A stretch of 64,000 nt of DNA, taken from the NCBI GenBank assembly GCA_051878975.1, contig JBJELD010000029.1, forward strand, positions 4,061 through 68,060, given 5' to 3'. This DNA comes from Caccovicinus sp051878975 (lineage in GTDB: Bacteria > Bacillota > Clostridia > Lachnospirales > Lachnospiraceae). This document shows positions 42,983 to 51,979 of the stretch, in pieces. A model generated the notes under the pieces. It had not been told where the DNA came from. It saw nothing but the letters and a program-made list of their open reading frames with translations, and searched no databases. Numbering within the stretch: position 1 is the first letter of the stretch; each line of letters starts with the position of its first letter. The translations under genes were made by a program, and so were the position numbers.

Positions 42983-44388
42983 ATCGAATGACAGAAGCTT
43001 CAAAGAGAGAACTGGAGAATCTGACAGAACAGATCATGGAAGAAAGCAGCGCCCGCGGCATTGCCGTCGGCATCACCGACGCTGCCGGAAACATTCTGTA
43101 TGAACAGTATTTCGGATGGCGGGACGCAGAAAACAAGCTTCCGATCGACCGCAATACTATTTTCGGAATGGCGTCCGTGACCAAGTCCTTTACCGCTCTC
43201 TCCATCATGCAGATGCAGAAGGACGGATTTTTAAACATCCATGATCCGGTGAAAAATTACATTCCGGAATTTACCAATCAAAACCAGGACGAAGCGGTAC
43301 GCATCTGGCATCTGATGTGCCACAGCGGCGGCTACTTCCCGCTTCCCCGCATTGTGGTAGACAAAACGGCACAGGAAATGGGAATTGCCGATTCTCTTGA
43401 CAACGAGCTGATTTACCGGGAGGACTTTGCCAGCGAAGGCATCCGCCGGGTAGCCCAAAGACTGGACAGCCAGACCCGTTTTACCGGCCGCCCGGGACAG
43501 CGTCTCAGCTACTGCAATGACGGCTTCGGTCTGCTTTCCGATATTGTGCGAAGACATTCCGGCCTGGGTTCCTTTGCAGAATACCTGGACAAACGGATTT
43601 TAAAGCCTCTGGGAATGAATCGAAGCAATTTAAGCTTTATCCGGAACTCTCTGGATAAAAACGCTGCTGTCCTTTATTCGCAGGAGCCGGACGGTTCCTG
43701 GAGATGTGACCGGGATTACCAGAACGACGCATTCGTTCTTCACGGCGGCGGCGGCATGAAGTCTACACTGGGCGACATGCTGAAATATGCAGCAATGTAT
43801 CTGAATGAAGGCTGCGGTGCCAACGGAGTCCGCATTATTGACCGCTTCTCCATCCAGGAAATGTGCAAGCCGAGACAATTTATGAAGCCGGGTGTATATT
43901 ATGGCTACGGCCTGCAGACCAGACAGCTGAACGACATGACCGTGATCGAACACGGAGGAAGTCTTCCGGGCGTATCCTCCAACTTCTCCTTCTGCCCGCA
44001 GGCAGGTCTGGGCATAATCGTGCTCTGCAACACCATGGATGTTCCGGTTTCTGCCATCGCCGATGCCGCCATGCGGGTATACTGCGGCCTGCCGGCGGCA
44101 GAAGAGCGTTTCTCCCACGCACCTTATTCGTGGACGGAGGAAGAGCGCAGGGAGCTGGCCGGTGAATATATTTCCGGCGAAGGAGACCGCTTCACTTTGA
44201 GCGCAGAAGCAGACGGTACCCTTTCCATGGCAGTAAACGGAAAGCCCACCGATCTGACACCGGTCTACCCATGGCAGGGTCTGGTGCGGAAAAAATATTC
44301 CGATCTTTACCTGACCGCTGTGCGTGATGAGGACGGCAGGGTCTTTGCTGCCCACTACGGAAGCCGGATATTCCCGAAGGCCCTGTAA
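42979..44388 (+). CDS. Serine hydrolase of the beta-lactamase/D-aminopeptidase family
   Basis: 469 aa, no signal peptide, so probably cytoplasmic. The catalytic SxxK is in GMASVTKSFTALS (Ser-Val-Thr-Lys near residues 58-61). The tyrosine motif is LSYCND (YxN type) near residue 178, and HGG (EHGGSLPG) replaces KTG. A C-terminal beta domain (about 380-469) resembles those appended to D-aminopeptidases and esterases. Coupled to the epimerase, it likely acts on imported D-amino-acid-containing or cyclic peptides. This is inference. Confidence 0.85.
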   Translation: MNRMTEASKRELENLTEQIMEESSARGIAVGITDAAGNILYEQYFGWRDAENKLPIDRNTIFGMASVTKSFTALSIMQMQKDGFLNIHDPVKNYIPEFTNQNQDEAVRIWHLMCHSGGYFPLPRIVVDKTAQEMGIADSLDNELIYREDFASEGIRRVAQRLDSQTRFTGRPGQRLSYCNDGFGLLSDIVRRHSGLGSFAEYLDKRILKPLGMNRSNLSFIRNSLDKNAAVLYSQEPDGSWRCDRDYQNDAFVLHGGGGMKSTLGDMLKYAAMYLNEGCGANGVRIIDRFSIQEMCKPRQFMKPGVYYGYGLQTRQLNDMTVIEHGGSLPGVSSNFSFCPQAGLGIIVLCNTMDVPVSAIADAAMRVYCGLPAAEERFSHAPYSWTEEERRELAGEYISGEGDRFTLSAEADGTLSMAVNGKPTDLTPVYPWQGLVRKKYSDLYLTAVRDEDGRVFAAHYGSRIFPKAL

Positions 44389-44540
44389 TCACCATATCCG
44401 GATCGAAGAACCGGAAAGCATGGTCATGGCGCTCTGCCGGAGGATCTGGAATGGAAAAGGTAATTTTGTCCTCTTCTCACAAACAGGGAACCCATCTTCT
44501 GTCTCTGACCGCCAAACCGTTATCATTTTCCGGAAAAATC

Positions 44541-44631
44541 TTGACGTTTAAAATCGGACATGATATCCTTCTTCACATATAGCAAAGGGGCTGTTGCAGA
44601 TCATGCAATGGCCCCTTTCCGCATGCATGCG
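44541..44631 (+). promoter_or_regulatory. Promoter and structured leader of the cytosine transport operon
   Basis: TTGACG (44541-44546), 17 bases, TATCCT. The transcript then begins with a strong two-part hairpin: AAAGGGGC / GCCCCTTT outside and TTGCA / TGCAA inside (44584-44618). A 12-bp palindrome CGCATGCATGCG follows at 44620-44631. There is no U-tract. The remainder of the gap 44389-44668 shows no gene. Confidence 0.5.
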
Positions 44632-44668
44632 AAGGTTACACAAACATTACAAAGAGGAGGCAACCATT

Positions 44669-45943
44669 ATGAAAAATACATCCAATGTCGATCATGACTA
44701 CTCTGTAACTCCTGTCGCTGAAGAAGGGAAAAAAGGCTTTTTTTCCATGCTTGTCATTATGCTGGGATTTACCTTTTATACCGGAACCATGCTGACCGGC
44801 GGCCAGCTGGGTACCAGCCTGACTTTTAAAACGCTGCTCCTGGTTCTTCTGCTGGGCGATATCATTCTTGGAACTTATACCGCACTGTTATCTTACATTT
44901 CCGCAAAAACATCCCTGTCCACTCACCTTCTGGCCAGGTACTCCTTCGGAAAAATCGGCTCTTACTTTGTTTCCGCGATTCTCGGCATCACCCAGGTCGG
45001 CTGGTTCGGCGTCAGCGTCGTCATGCTGGCACTCCCGATCAGCAAGACCTTCCAGCTTCCGGTCTGGCCGGTCATCATCCTGCTTGGCGCCATGATGACT
45101 GCATCGGCTTATTTCGGAGTAAAATCTCTGGCGATTTTAAGCTTTATCGCCTGCCCGGCCATTGCAATACTTGGCTGTTATTCCACCGGCATTTCTCTCT
45201 CTCAGGTCGGCGGCTTCGGCGGACTGGCCAATATGACGGAAATCAGCACCTTAAGCATCACGGCAGCCCTGGGCATGGTGATCGGCTCCTTCATTTCCGG
45301 CGGCACCCTGACTCCTGATTTTACCCGTTTCTCCAAAACACCAACGATCGCTGTTGTCTCCACCGTTTCCGCCTTCTTTGCCGGAAATATCCTGATGTTT
45401 GCTTTCGGCGCAATCGGCGGTCTGGCCACCGGCATGCCGGACATCTCTGACGTCATGATCGCACAGGGACTGGTGGTTCCCGGAATTGTCATTCTCGGCC
45501 TGAACATCTGGACCACCAATGACAACACGATCTATGCAGCAAGCCTGGCCTTCTCCAATATTACCGGCATCGAAAAAAAGAAGCTGGTCATCATAAACGG
45601 CATTCTTGCCACTGCATTTTCCTTTGTTTTATATAACAATTTCACCAGCTTTTTGAGCTTTTTAAGTGGTTTCATTCCGTCTCTGGGCGCTATCCTGATC
45701 GCAGATTATTTCTTTGTAAAACGAGAGGATTATCAGGTCCCGTTTGAGGAACAAGAATTTGCCGCTGTAAACCCGATCGCCCTGATCTCGTTCGCCATCG
45801 GTGCGACCTGCAGCTACCTTCCCGGAATTGCCTGCCTGAACGCAGTCCTTGCAAGCATGCTGTCCTATGTCGTAATCTCCAAAGCATATGAAGCGGCAAA
45901 ATACCGAAGCCGTATCGACACAGCACACCGGACTGCCGCTTAA
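44669..45943 (+). CDS. NCS1-family cytosine/purine permease (CodB-like)
   Basis: 424 aa from the ATG at 44669, which follows GAGGAGG; the frame upstream lies in the leader. About 12 helices. Typical NCS1 sequence: the glycine-rich first helix FTFYTGTMLTGGQLGTSLTFKT, SFGKIGSYFVSAILGITQVGWFGV, and GGTLTPDFTRFSKTP before helix 6. It imports cytosine or a related nucleobase with a cation. It is followed by a CodA-like deaminase, the same pair as codBA of E. coli. Confidence 0.88.
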   Translation: MKNTSNVDHDYSVTPVAEEGKKGFFSMLVIMLGFTFYTGTMLTGGQLGTSLTFKTLLLVLLLGDIILGTYTALLSYISAKTSLSTHLLARYSFGKIGSYFVSAILGITQVGWFGVSVVMLALPISKTFQLPVWPVIILLGAMMTASAYFGVKSLAILSFIACPAIAILGCYSTGISLSQVGGFGGLANMTEISTLSITAALGMVIGSFISGGTLTPDFTRFSKTPTIAVVSTVSAFFAGNILMFAFGAIGGLATGMPDISDVMIAQGLVVPGIVILGLNIWTTNDNTIYAASLAFSNITGIEKKKLVIINGILATAFSFVLYNNFTSFLSFLSGFIPSLGAILIADYFFVKREDYQVPFEEQEFAAVNPIALISFAIGATCSYLPGIACLNAVLASMLSYVVISKAYEAAKYRSRIDTAHRTAA

Positions 45944-45988
45944 CTCCGAAGAACCAAAAAAACAAAAAGAAAAAAGAAGGGATTTGCC

Positions 45989-47242
45989 ATGGGCAGAAAA
46001 AAGTTTATTCATGCAAGATTAAAAGGCCAGACTCAGCTGATGGAGCTGCTGACAGAAGACGGTATTTTTAAAGAAATCGCGCCTCACATTTCCGAAGAAT
46101 GCGAGACGATCGATCTGGAAGGAAAGCTGACACTTCCGCCGTATGTGGACCCGCACATCCATCTGGATTATGTGTTTACCGCCAGAAAAGAAGGCGCGGT
46201 AAACGGAACCGGGACCTTGTTTGAAGGAATTCAGCGCTGGAGCGAAACCAAAAGTGATCTGACCGTTGAAGAAGTAAAAAGCCGGGCGCTCCGGGGCATC
46301 AAAAAAGAGCTGTCCCACGGCGTCCAGTTCATCCGGACCCATGTGGATGTTACCGACCCGAATCTGACCTCCCTAAAAGCCATGCTGGAGCTTCGGGAGG
46401 AATTAAAGGACCTGGCAACCATCCAGATTGTTGCATTTCCGCAGGAAGGCATGTATGCTTACCGGGGCGGGGATGAGCTGGTGGAAGAAGCACTGAAAAT
46501 GGGCGCAGACTGCGTGGGAGCCATTCCCCACTACGAGCTGGCCAGAGAATTCGGTGAAAAATCCATTCACAGAACCGTCGAGCTTGCAGTCAAATACGAC
46601 AAGCTGATTGATGTGCACTGTGATGAAACCGACGATGTCCAGAGCCGCTTTCTGGAGCTGCTGACCGCCCTCTCCATCCTGGAAGGCATTGGTCCTAAAA
46701 CCACGGCAAGCCACACCTGCTCCTTCGGCTCCGCTGACAACAGCTATGCATTCAAATTGATGAAAAATCTGAGGCTTGCACAGCTGAACTTCATCTCCTG
46801 CCCCACAGAAAATATCTACCTGCAGGGCCGTCAGGATACCTACCCGAAGCGCCGCGGTCTGACCCGCGTCAAGGAGCTGTATCACAACGGCATCAATGTA
46901 TGCTTCGCCCAGGATTCCATGGAGGATCCCTGGTATCCGCTGGGAAACGGCAATCTGATGAATATTCTGGATCACGGAATCCACATTGCCCAGATGATGT
47001 CCTTTGCGGAAATCGACCAGGTGCTGGATCTGATCACCGTAAATGGCGCAAAGACCTTGAATCTGTCGGATTCCTATGGTATTGAAGCCGGAAAACCAGC
47101 CAACTTTATCGTCGTAGACGCCAGAAGTGAATTTGAAGCCATCTGCGAACGGGCCGATGTAACCGCGTCCGTCCGAAACGGAGAATTCCTGTTCAAGAAG
47201 GCTCCGGTATCTTATGAAATCCTGTCTGATTTCATGAAATAG
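45989..47242 (+). CDS. CodA-like cytosine deaminase (amidohydrolase)
   Basis: 417 aa, aligned throughout with E. coli cytosine deaminase. Metal and catalytic residues are present: HIH (56 and 58), His 210 and Glu 213 in HCDE, His 242 and Asp 309. The residues flanking Asp 309 differ: CodA has GHDD while here it is AQDS, so the second Asp (Asp 314 in CodA, recalled as a specificity residue) is Ser. It may therefore prefer another ring such as isoguanine or a creatinine-like substrate. It shares the operon with the permease. Confidence 0.85.
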   Translation: MGRKKFIHARLKGQTQLMELLTEDGIFKEIAPHISEECETIDLEGKLTLPPYVDPHIHLDYVFTARKEGAVNGTGTLFEGIQRWSETKSDLTVEEVKSRALRGIKKELSHGVQFIRTHVDVTDPNLTSLKAMLELREELKDLATIQIVAFPQEGMYAYRGGDELVEEALKMGADCVGAIPHYELAREFGEKSIHRTVELAVKYDKLIDVHCDETDDVQSRFLELLTALSILEGIGPKTTASHTCSFGSADNSYAFKLMKNLRLAQLNFISCPTENIYLQGRQDTYPKRRGLTRVKELYHNGINVCFAQDSMEDPWYPLGNGNLMNILDHGIHIAQMMSFAEIDQVLDLITVNGAKTLNLSDSYGIEAGKPANFIVVDARSEFEAICERADVTASVRNGEFLFKKAPVSYEILSDFMK

Positions 47243-47278
47243 TATCATCCACAACGCAGTCAAGTTCAGGAGAAATGC

Positions 47279-48457
47279 ATGTTTCAATGTAAAGATTTAC
47301 TCACCCTCCCCTCTCTTTCAAAAGCCAGAATTCTGTCCGGCCAAAGCGGGCTTTCCAACGGAATCCGCTGGGTCTACAAGCCGGAAAATATGCAGTTTTC
47401 CAAATGGGTACGGGGGCGGGAACTGATGATTATCAGTACTCCTGTCATACAAAGCAGGGATTTTAATCTGATGCAGCTGATTAAAGAAGCGGTCCGGCTG
47501 AAAATGGCCGGAGCGCTTCTTCTGGTGGGAAGCCGCTATATTGAAAAGATCTCCAGGGATGTCCTCACCTACACCGACCAGAACCGGTTTCCTCTGTTTG
47601 CCATCTCCGGCGACACCCCGTTAATTGATATTTTTGAAGAAATCGGCCATGCGATTGCCTACCACGACAGTACGGATTCCGACAGCGAAGATGTGCTTTC
47701 CGGCATCATTTTCGGAAGCGAAATCAATGTGGATGCCCTGATCTATAAAAGTGAGCTGCTCGGATACGATATCTCGCTTCCACAGCAGATTTTTGTCATG
47801 CACCTGTACTCACCCGGACGGGTCGAGCTGTACGACCGGGATCTCCTCTCCGGAAAAATCCGTGAGAGCTTTTCCGGCCAGAATATTTCCATTGTATTGT
47901 CCCACTACGGAAGCAATTTTGTCGGCATGTTCCATACCCCGGAAAATATGCAGGAACAGATTCGGCTTGTCTTCGAATCGCTGAAAAAAGCCATCCGGGA
48001 AGATTATCCCGGATGGACCGTCTGCATGGGAATCAGCCGAAGCTGTGAGCGGCTGGAGCGGCTCCAGAACAGCTTTAAAGAAGCCTCCCGCTGCGTTATG
48101 CTGGCCGACAAAACCGATCAGCGGGACGGCATTTTCTGCTATCAGAATCTGGGCTTTTACAATCTGCTCTTTGAGCTGGAGGACACCAGACCGGTCGAAG
48201 ACTTTATTGATGCGGCCATCGGCCCCATCCTCCGTTATGATGAAGAAAATCACACGGAGCTTTTAAAAACCCTGAAGGTTTATCTGCAGAATAACAGCAG
48301 CCTTCTGCATACTTCTCAGCTGCTCCACACACACCGGAATACGATCAAATACCGAATCCAGCGTGTAGAAGAGATCACCGGCCGTTCCCTGGAAAGCTCC
48401 ATGACACGGCTGGAATTCATGAACGCCATTTTGTGTCGGGAAATCTGTCGGTTCTGA
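47279..48457 (+). CDS. PucR-family transcriptional regulator
   Basis: 392 aa. The N-terminal PucR sensory domain (about 8-125) includes GIRWVYKPENMQFSKWVRGRELMI. A middle GGDEF-like/CdaR region follows, with a C-terminal helix-turn-helix LLHTSQLLHTHRNTIKYRIQRVEEITG near residues 340-366. Such proteins activate nucleobase or purine catabolic genes. It starts 36 bases after the deaminase gene and probably controls the transport-deaminase operon. Confidence 0.88.
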   Translation: MFQCKDLLTLPSLSKARILSGQSGLSNGIRWVYKPENMQFSKWVRGRELMIISTPVIQSRDFNLMQLIKEAVRLKMAGALLLVGSRYIEKISRDVLTYTDQNRFPLFAISGDTPLIDIFEEIGHAIAYHDSTDSDSEDVLSGIIFGSEINVDALIYKSELLGYDISLPQQIFVMHLYSPGRVELYDRDLLSGKIRESFSGQNISIVLSHYGSNFVGMFHTPENMQEQIRLVFESLKKAIREDYPGWTVCMGISRSCERLERLQNSFKEASRCVMLADKTDQRDGIFCYQNLGFYNLLFELEDTRPVEDFIDAAIGPILRYDEENHTELLKTLKVYLQNNSSLLHTSQLLHTHRNTIKYRIQRVEEITGRSLESSMTRLEFMNAILCREICRF

Positions 48458-48539
48458 TTCCCAAACGGAATTCATCATGGTACAATCAGATTGTGATGTA
48501 AAACAAAAACTGCCTCCGGCAGAAAATGAGGTGCTGCAT

Positions 48540-49436
48540 ATGACCTTCGAACAACTGGAAGCTTTTATTGCCGCTGTCGATCATGACAATTTTTTTGAAG
48601 CTGCAGAAGCCCTGTACACGACCCAGTCCACGCTGTCCAAACAGATCATAAAGCTGGAAAAAGAGCTGGGACTGACGCTTTTTGACCGCTCCAGACGCCA
48701 TGCCGTCGTCACAGAAGCTGGAAAACATTTTTATCAGGACGCTGTGATGCTGATACTTCAGTATCAGCAGGTTCTTGCCAATGTCCGACAGTATCAGAAG
48801 AACTGCCGGAAGGAAATCCGCATCGGCACTCTCCCCATTCTGAATCATTACCATCTGTCCCCTCTGTTTCGGAGCTTTTCCGGACAGCATCCGGACATTC
48901 ATCTGATCATCGAAGAAGCCGAGGAACAGGAACTGCTTTGCGGCCTGGAAGACGGCCGGTATGACCTTGCCATTGGACGCGAAAACATGTTTTCTCCAAA
49001 AGCGGACACCATCTATCCTCTGACCTCCGACGAACTGGTTGCCGTTCTTCCGGAAAGTCATCCTCTTGCCGGCCGAAGCTCGCTTTCTCTGAGAGAACTG
49101 GAACGGGAGCCTTTTCTCCTGATGAACCGCTATACCTCTGTCTGCCAGCTCTGCCTCCATCTGTTCGACGATGCCGGCATAACTCCGGAAATCGCCCGCA
49201 CTGCCCGGGTCGAAACTCTGCTGAGCGCTGTTTCCTCCGGGGAGGGAATCAGCCTTCTTCCGAAAAGCAACTTTTATGTCTTTCGTCATGAAGGCATCGC
49301 AGTCATCCCTCTGGAGCCGACCGTACCACTCTCCGTAGTCCTTGCAGTAAAAAAATCCGCTGCAAAAACAGCCGGCCATAAAGCACCGGCTGTCACTCAG
49401 CTGATTTTATTTCTCACCGCGGAACAAGCAAAATAA
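48540..49436 (+). CDS. LysR-family transcriptional regulator
   Basis: 299 aa from the ATG at 48540, preceded by GAGGTG. The N-terminal winged HTH (MTFEQLEAFIAAVDHDNFFEAAEALYTTQSTLSKQIIKLEKELG) and the effector domain from about residue 90 (IRIGTLPILNHYHLSPLF) are standard. Its 3' end overlaps, on the other strand, a remnant of an lrgA/cidA gene. Regulators of that gene family are often LysR, but the target here is unknown. Confidence 0.88.
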   Translation: MTFEQLEAFIAAVDHDNFFEAAEALYTTQSTLSKQIIKLEKELGLTLFDRSRRHAVVTEAGKHFYQDAVMLILQYQQVLANVRQYQKNCRKEIRIGTLPILNHYHLSPLFRSFSGQHPDIHLIIEEAEEQELLCGLEDGRYDLAIGRENMFSPKADTIYPLTSDELVAVLPESHPLAGRSSLSLRELEREPFLLMNRYTSVCQLCLHLFDDAGITPEIARTARVETLLSAVSSGEGISLLPKSNFYVFRHEGIAVIPLEPTVPLSVVLAVKKSAAKTAGHKAPAVTQLILFLTAEQAK

Positions 49437-49587
49437 ACGGCGGCCGGATGATCCGGAGAGTCAAAAGTGCCAGCAGCAACAACAGGCCGTAAATACTTCC
49501 GGGAATCGGAAAGGGCATGAAATGTTTCATACCCTCTCCGATGCAGGTGATGCTCAGGATGATTCCAAACTGACTGATATACTTCAT
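49414..49587 (-). pseudogene. Truncated LrgA/CidA-like holin gene
   Basis: A 57-codon frame behind AAGGAGAAGGAAGG. Its first 46 residues match the N-terminus of the LrgA/CidA membrane family: MKYISQFGIILSITCIGEG, then the hallmark PIPGSIYGLLLLLALL. Family members are about 115-130 aa; this one loses the rest and runs into the end of the convergent LysR gene, ending RPPFILLVPR. It sits 13 bases downstream of the lactonase gene. It is probably a decayed gene, though a short membrane peptide could still be made. Confidence 0.7.
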
Positions 49588-49599
49588 CCTTCCTTCTCC

Positions 49600-50649
49600 T
49601 TATTTAAAAATAATGCATACCGGGCTCTCGGTTTCAATCACTCTTCCAGTGGCCGTAAAGGTTCCGTCCTCCTCATCCAGCGAAAACTCCGTAATCGTGT
49701 CAGACAATTCATTGGCAGCAAGAATCTTTCCGCCCTTTTCATCCATCGTGATGAACCGCGGCTGTCCTCCCCCGGTTTTGATGCAGTCCTTGTATTTCAG
49801 CATACCACTTTCCGGCTGAATCTGAAAGCTGGTGATACTGTCGTGCTTCCGGTTGGACACGATCACATACTTTCCGCTGGTACTCATGATAATGCCGCTT
49901 GCCCAGCCATCTCCCGTGTAAGTATCCGGCAGCGTGGGCAGGATCTGCTTCGGCTCCAGCCTGCCGGTATTCTCATCAAAATGATAACAGGTTACCGAAT
50001 AGTCCTTCTCATTGACCCCATAGCACCAGCGATTGTTCGGATGAAAAACAACATGCCTCGGCTCTGCAATTTCTCTGGATCTCACTGTGCAGGTCTTGTC
50101 CAACGCTCCGGTCTCATGGTCAATGCAAAACACGTTCACCTGACCGAAGCCCTGCTTCCGTCCCTGGCAGGAAACCACAATATAATTTCCGGTCCGGTCC
50201 TGAGCAGTCTGATGCGGATGGGAAACCGTGCCTTCCCCGATGCCCGGTATGATGTACCGCTCCTGAAACGGCTCCAGGCCGCCGTCCTCCCGTCTCGGCA
50301 CTACCGCCACCGTTCCCGTCTGCAGGTTCGCCACATACAAAAAACGGTTCGCCTTCTCCACCGTCAGATGGACCGGATTGATCCCTCCCGTGGAAACCGT
50401 GTTGATAAAATGAAGCTTTCCGGTCTCTTCCTCCACCGAAAATGCACTGATCTCACTGAAATCCCCATGAACGGTATATAAAAATTTTTCAGTCTGATCC
50501 AGGCAAAGATACGATGGATTCACCAGATTTTCAACCACCTGCACCAGCTTCCAGTTTCCGTTCTCTTCAATCTCAAAAACTTTGATTCCTTTTCCTCGGG
50601 CATTCCGCTCCTTCGTGGTGCGGCAGCCAACATATGCATATCTGCTCAC
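49600..50649 (-). CDS. Lactonase-family beta-propeller protein (YkgB/Pgl type)
   Basis: 349 aa. Seven-bladed propeller of the 6-phosphogluconolactonase / carboxymuconate cyclase-like family. Visible blades: SYLCLDQTEKFLYTVHG, NPVHLTVEKANRFLYVANLQTG, SHPHQTAQDRTGNYIVVSCQ, EPRHVVFHPNNRWCYGVNE and GQPRFITMDEKGGKILAANE. Start taken at the GTG at 50647-50649 after GGGAGGG. It lies downstream of two carboxylate transporters and the citrate lyase genes, in an operon where no lactone step is expected. Confidence 0.87.
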   Translation of the reverse strand: MSRYAYVGCRTTKERNARGKGIKVFEIEENGNWKLVQVVENLVNPSYLCLDQTEKFLYTVHGDFSEISAFSVEEETGKLHFINTVSTGGINPVHLTVEKANRFLYVANLQTGTVAVVPRREDGGLEPFQERYIIPGIGEGTVSHPHQTAQDRTGNYIVVSCQGRKQGFGQVNVFCIDHETGALDKTCTVRSREIAEPRHVVFHPNNRWCYGVNEKDYSVTCYHFDENTGRLEPKQILPTLPDTYTGDGWASGIIMSTSGKYVIVSNRKHDSITSFQIQPESGMLKYKDCIKTGGGQPRFITMDEKGGKILAANELSDTITEFSLDEEDGTFTATGRVIETESPVCIIFK

Positions 50650-50671
50650 AGTAATCCCTCCCATAACGTAA

Positions 50672-51925
50672 CTAAAGCATCTTGAAAACACCGGCCAGCG
50701 CCAGAACTACAACAATCAGAACCGCACCGAAAGAAATCAGAAACAGCTTTCCGAAAATCGATTGCTGTTCTTCATCCGACGCATTTGTCTCCTGCACATA
50801 GGAGGCCAGAATCAAGCTTCCTCCTGTGGAAAGCGGGCTGATTCCCGCAACAGTTGCGCCGCCTACGATCGCGGTGACCATTTCCAGCACCGTTACACTT
50901 CCGCCTACATTTGCCACGATATCCGGCACCGTCGGAATCAGAGTCGGCAGCACAACGCCGTTTGCCGAGCTGAACCAGGACATAAGTCCGGCTGTCAGTG
51001 CAATGATCGGCGCCGCCGTAAGCTGGTTCATCAGGGAAGCCAGGATATCCGATAACAGCTCAATTCCGCCCAGCTCCTTGGTAACTGCCATCAGCACATT
51101 TACGCCGCAGATCAGGATCAACACACTCCAGGGAACCAGCTTGACTGCAGCCTTCTCATTTACCACCCCGCATAAAATCAGGATCAAAGACAGCGCAAAG
51201 GACACCAGTCCCACGTCCCAGCGGAATCCGACTACCGCCACCACCAGCGCCAGAAGTGCTGCAATGCAGAGCAGCTGCTCCTTGCTGAATTTCGGAAGCT
51301 GCTCTTTCTTTACCGCTCCGTCTGTCTTTAACCGATAACCTTTAAACACCACATACAGCACAGCCGCGCACAGAACGTTCGCCACCGTCACGCCGATAAA
51401 GACCGGCGCTGCCATGCCTTCATACCCCATCTCCGCAGTCAGATCCGTGACAATAATGCCGGAAAGTGCAATGGGGGATGCTGTCCCGCCTACCGCACCG
51501 AGAATGGCCATGCTGCCCAGAAGAATCGGAGATGCTTTCATCTGCACTGCCAGAGACACTGCAAAAATGATCATGACCGACTGCACCGAAATTGCGCCCG
51601 GTCCGGCAGCCGATAATATGTAAGAAACCGCATAAATAATGATTGGAATCAGAAACGTTTTTCCGCCCACCAGTGAAACCATCTTTTTTGACAAAAGCTC
51701 CAGCGTATGATTGTCCTGCAGCAGGCAGAAGAAAAACATGGTTCCTAAAAGCGTGAGAAACAGCTTGCTCGGAAAGCCTCCCAGAATCACCGATGTTTCC
51801 ACCTTTCCTATCAATCCAAGAATAAATGCCAGACCCATGGATACGATGCCGACATTGATTTTCTTTGTAAATCCCAATACGATTGCCGCTGCCAGAAACA
51901 GCAGCGAAATTACCTGATACGTCAT
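50672..51925 (-). CDS. Dicarboxylate carrier (MatC-like, SLC13/ion-transporter superfamily)
   Basis: 417 aa from the ATG at 51923-51925 with AGGAG upstream. About 11-12 helices. The N-terminal MatC-like region (VISLLFLAAAIVLGFTKKINVGIVSMGLAFILG) and the hairpin segment GGTASPIALSGIIVTDLTAE are typical of this group. A second signature, LMSWFSSANGVVLPTLIPT, lies near residue 310. It probably moves a C4- or C6-carboxylate. The gap to the CitMHS gene is 54 bases. Confidence 0.85.
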   Translation of the reverse strand: MTYQVISLLFLAAAIVLGFTKKINVGIVSMGLAFILGLIGKVETSVILGGFPSKLFLTLLGTMFFFCLLQDNHTLELLSKKMVSLVGGKTFLIPIIIYAVSYILSAAGPGAISVQSVMIIFAVSLAVQMKASPILLGSMAILGAVGGTASPIALSGIIVTDLTAEMGYEGMAAPVFIGVTVANVLCAAVLYVVFKGYRLKTDGAVKKEQLPKFSKEQLLCIAALLALVVAVVGFRWDVGLVSFALSLILILCGVVNEKAAVKLVPWSVLILICGVNVLMAVTKELGGIELLSDILASLMNQLTAAPIIALTAGLMSWFSSANGVVLPTLIPTVPDIVANVGGSVTVLEMVTAIVGGATVAGISPLSTGGSLILASYVQETNASDEEQQSIFGKLFLISFGAVLIVVVLALAGVFKML

Positions 51926-51979
51926 ACTTCTCCACTCCTTATTATACGGCAGGCACAGCAAATGTCTGCCGTTATCCTG

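Noticed and set aside
46403..47287. 294-codon minus-strand frame opposite the deaminase gene
   Set aside because: Antisense shadow of a strongly supported gene with CodA motifs.
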